From Pseudomonas frederiksbergensis (lineage in GTDB: Bacteria; Pseudomonadota; Gammaproteobacteria; Pseudomonadales; Pseudomonadaceae), in assembly GCF_017114915.1 (NCBI RefSeq), contig NZ_JAAUOE010000010.1, forward strand, positions 44,082 through 108,081: a stretch of DNA of 64,000 nt, in the 5' to 3' direction. Position 1 is the first letter of the stretch. Every line of letters starts with the position of its first letter. Below the pieces are notes generated by a model. It had not been told where the DNA came from. It was given only the letters and a program-made list of their open reading frames with translations, and made no database searches. Below, in pieces: positions 62,517 through 64,000 of this stretch. Position numbers and translations under genes: made by a program.

Positions 62517-64000
62517 ATGTCCTTGCCCAAACATCATCTGGAACTGCTCAGCCCCGCCCGCGATGTGGCCATTGCCCGCGAAGCCATCCTGCACGGCGCC
62601 GACGCGGTGTACATCGGCGGCCCGAGCTTCGGCGCCCGCCACAACGCCTGCAACGAGGTGAGCGATATCGCCCAATTGGTGGAGTTCGCCCGTCGCTACC
62701 ACGCCCGGGTCTTCACCACTATCAACACGATCCTGCACGACAACGAGCTGGAGCCGGCCCGCAAGCTGATTCATCAGCTGTACGACGCCGGCGTCGACGC
62801 GCTGATCGTCCAGGACCTGGGCGTGATGGAGCTGGACATTCCGCCGATCGAGCTGCACGCCAGCACCCAGACCGACATCCGCACCCTGGCGCGGGCGAAG
62901 TTCCTCGATCAGGCCGGTTTCTCGCAACTGGTACTGGCCCGCGAGCTGAACCTGCAGGAAATCCGCGCCATCGCCGACGAGACCGACGCGGCCATCGAAT
63001 TCTTCATCCACGGCGCGCTGTGCGTGGCGTTCTCCGGCCAGTGCAACATCTCCCACGCGCAGACCGGCCGCAGCGCCAACCGGGGCGACTGCTCCCAGGC
63101 TTGCCGCCTGCCGTACACCCTCAAGGACGAAAAAGGCGGTGTGATCGCTTACGAAAAACACCTGCTGTCGATGAAGGACAACAACCAGAGCGCCAACATC
63201 CGCGCACTGGTGGAAGCCGGCGTGCGCTCGTTCAAGATCGAGGGACGCTACAAGGACATGGGCTATGTGAAGAACATCACCGCCTTCTATCGCCAGCGCC
63301 TGGATGACGTCCTCGAAGACCGCCCGGACCTGGCCCGCGCTTCCAGCGGCCGCACCGCGCACTTCTTCCTGCCCGATCCGGACAAGACCTTCCACCGCGG
63401 CAGCACCGACTACTTCGTCAGCGAGCGCAAGATCGACATCGGCGCCTTCGATTCGCCGACCTTCACCGGTCTGCCCGTGGGCGTGGTGGAGAAAGTCGGC
63501 AAACGCGACCTGCTGGTGGTCACCCACGAACCGCTGTCCAACGGCGACGGCCTCAATGTGCTGGTCAAGCGCGAAGTGGTGGGCTGGCGCACCAACATTG
63601 CCGAGCCCAAGGGCGAGTTCGAAGAGGACGGCGAAAAACGCTACCGCTACCGCGTCGAGCCCAACGAAATGCCGAAGGGGCTGCACCAGTTGCGGCCGAA
63701 CCACCCGCTGAGCCGCAACCTCGACCACAACTGGCAGCAGGCTCTGCTCAAGACCTCCGCCGAGCGCCGGGTGGGTGTGGCCTGGGTCGCTCGCCTGCGC
63801 GAGGATCGCCTGGAACTGACCGCCACCAGCGAGGAAGGCGTCAGCGTCAGCGTCGCCCTGGACGGTCCATTCGGTCTGGCCAACAAGCCGGAACAGGCCC
63901 TGGAGCAATTGCACGACCTGCTCGGCCAACTGGGCACCACTCAGTACCACGCCACCGCGATCGAACTGGATGCACCCCAGGCGTACTTCATCCCCAACTC
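62517..64000 (+). CDS. rlhA: 23S rRNA 5-hydroxycytidine synthase, U32 family (5' part)
   Basis: The gene runs off the right edge; 494 residues are visible of about 650-670 expected. It follows E. coli RlhA (YdcP) closely: LELLSPARDVAIAREAILHG at the N-terminus, VYIGGPSFGARHNA, LIVQDLGVMELDIPPIELHA, and the four conserved cysteines 169, 176, 192 and 196 in HGALCVAFSGQC and RGDCSQACRLPY. RlhA hydroxylates C2501 of 23S rRNA using prephenate-dependent chemistry shared with TrhP. The length and similarity favour RlhA over TrhP (YegQ, about 450 residues). ATG 62517 follows an A-rich stretch with no strong ribosome-binding site. Confidence 0.9.
   Translation, partial: MSLPKHHLELLSPARDVAIAREAILHGADAVYIGGPSFGARHNACNEVSDIAQLVEFARRYHARVFTTINTILHDNELEPARKLIHQLYDAGVDALIVQDLGVMELDIPPIELHASTQTDIRTLARAKFLDQAGFSQLVLARELNLQEIRAIADETDAAIEFFIHGALCVAFSGQCNISHAQTGRSANRGDCSQACRLPYTLKDEKGGVIAYEKHLLSMKDNNQSANIRALVEAGVRSFKIEGRYKDMGYVKNITAFYRQRLDDVLEDRPDLARASSGRTAHFFLPDPDKTFHRGSTDYFVSERKIDIGAFDSPTFTGLPVGVVEKVGKRDLLVVTHEPLSNGDGLNVLVKREVVGWRTNIAEPKGEFEEDGEKRYRYRVEPNEMPKGLHQLRPNHPLSRNLDHNWQQALLKTSAERRVGVAWVARLREDRLELTATSEEGVSVSVALDGPFGLANKPEQALEQLHDLLGQLGTTQYHATAIELDAPQAYFIPN

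Noticed and set aside
62097..63950. 617-codon open frame on the minus strand across rlhA
   Set aside because: It is the high-GC shadow of the YdiJ-like and rlhA genes; its peptide shows no family motifs whereas rlhA is strongly conserved.

Overview
The window is about 62-65% GC with dense gene packing. Its gene set (lldP, an AcoR-controlled acetoin operon, an OtnK/OtnC tetronate operon, several TonB receptors, an RlhA homologue) points to Pseudomonas, most likely the P. fluorescens group. No rRNA, tRNA, CRISPR array or intact insertion sequence was seen. All calls come from reading the sequence and from family knowledge; no database search was run.

Layout. 1-5.3 kb: tail of a polyamine-type binding protein, a DmpA-like P1 peptidase, a divergent TetR / NAD(P)H-quinone oxidoreductase pair, and L-lactate permease. 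5.3-10 kb: two convergent siderophore-type TonB receptors, one with a structured leader and one with a Fur box. 10.3-13.3 kb: a small binding protein, then a chemoreceptor without a sensor domain, coupled to an unrecognised protein and preceded by a sigma-54-like promoter. 13.4-19.6 kb: DeoR regulator and the ltnD-otnK-otnC / gntP-otnI genes for four-carbon acid sugars. 20-27.6 kb: bdhA-acoCBAX read leftwards from a good sigma-54 promoter, with divergent acoR and inverted-repeat activator sites. 27.7-36.3 kb: sucrose-type uptake and hydrolysis (LamB/ScrY porin, four-gene ABC transporter, GH32 hydrolase, LacI regulator, perfect operator palindrome).

36.3-56 kb is the most unusual part: a leftward block that looks like a biosynthetic cluster for a metal-binding natural product. 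It joins (i) a TonB receptor, a Fur box and a PchR/PdtC-like AraC regulator; (ii) a methyltransferase and an MFS permease; (iii) a ThDP enzyme and an acyl-reductase/aminotransferase fusion that resemble the prodigiosin-pathway pair PigD and PigE; (iv) a sulfur-transfer module (MoeZ-like activating enzyme, JAMM protease, ThiS/MoaD carrier ending in Gly-Gly); and (v) a tandem family III CoA-transferase, an acyl-AMP ligase, an acyl-CoA dehydrogenase, a second MFS transporter and a GH88-like protein. Parts i, ii, iv and v recall the pyridine-2,6-dithiocarboxylic acid (pdt) and thioquinolobactin (qbs) loci. The PigD/PigE-like pair is not something I associate with them, so the product may be a new thiocarboxylate or pyrroline/pyrrole-type metallophore.

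56-64 kb: an RfaH-like antiterminator whose leader carries an ops-like element inside a hairpin, galE, a LysR regulator divergent from a YdiJ-like FAD/4Fe-4S dehydrogenase, and the start of rlhA, which runs off the right edge.
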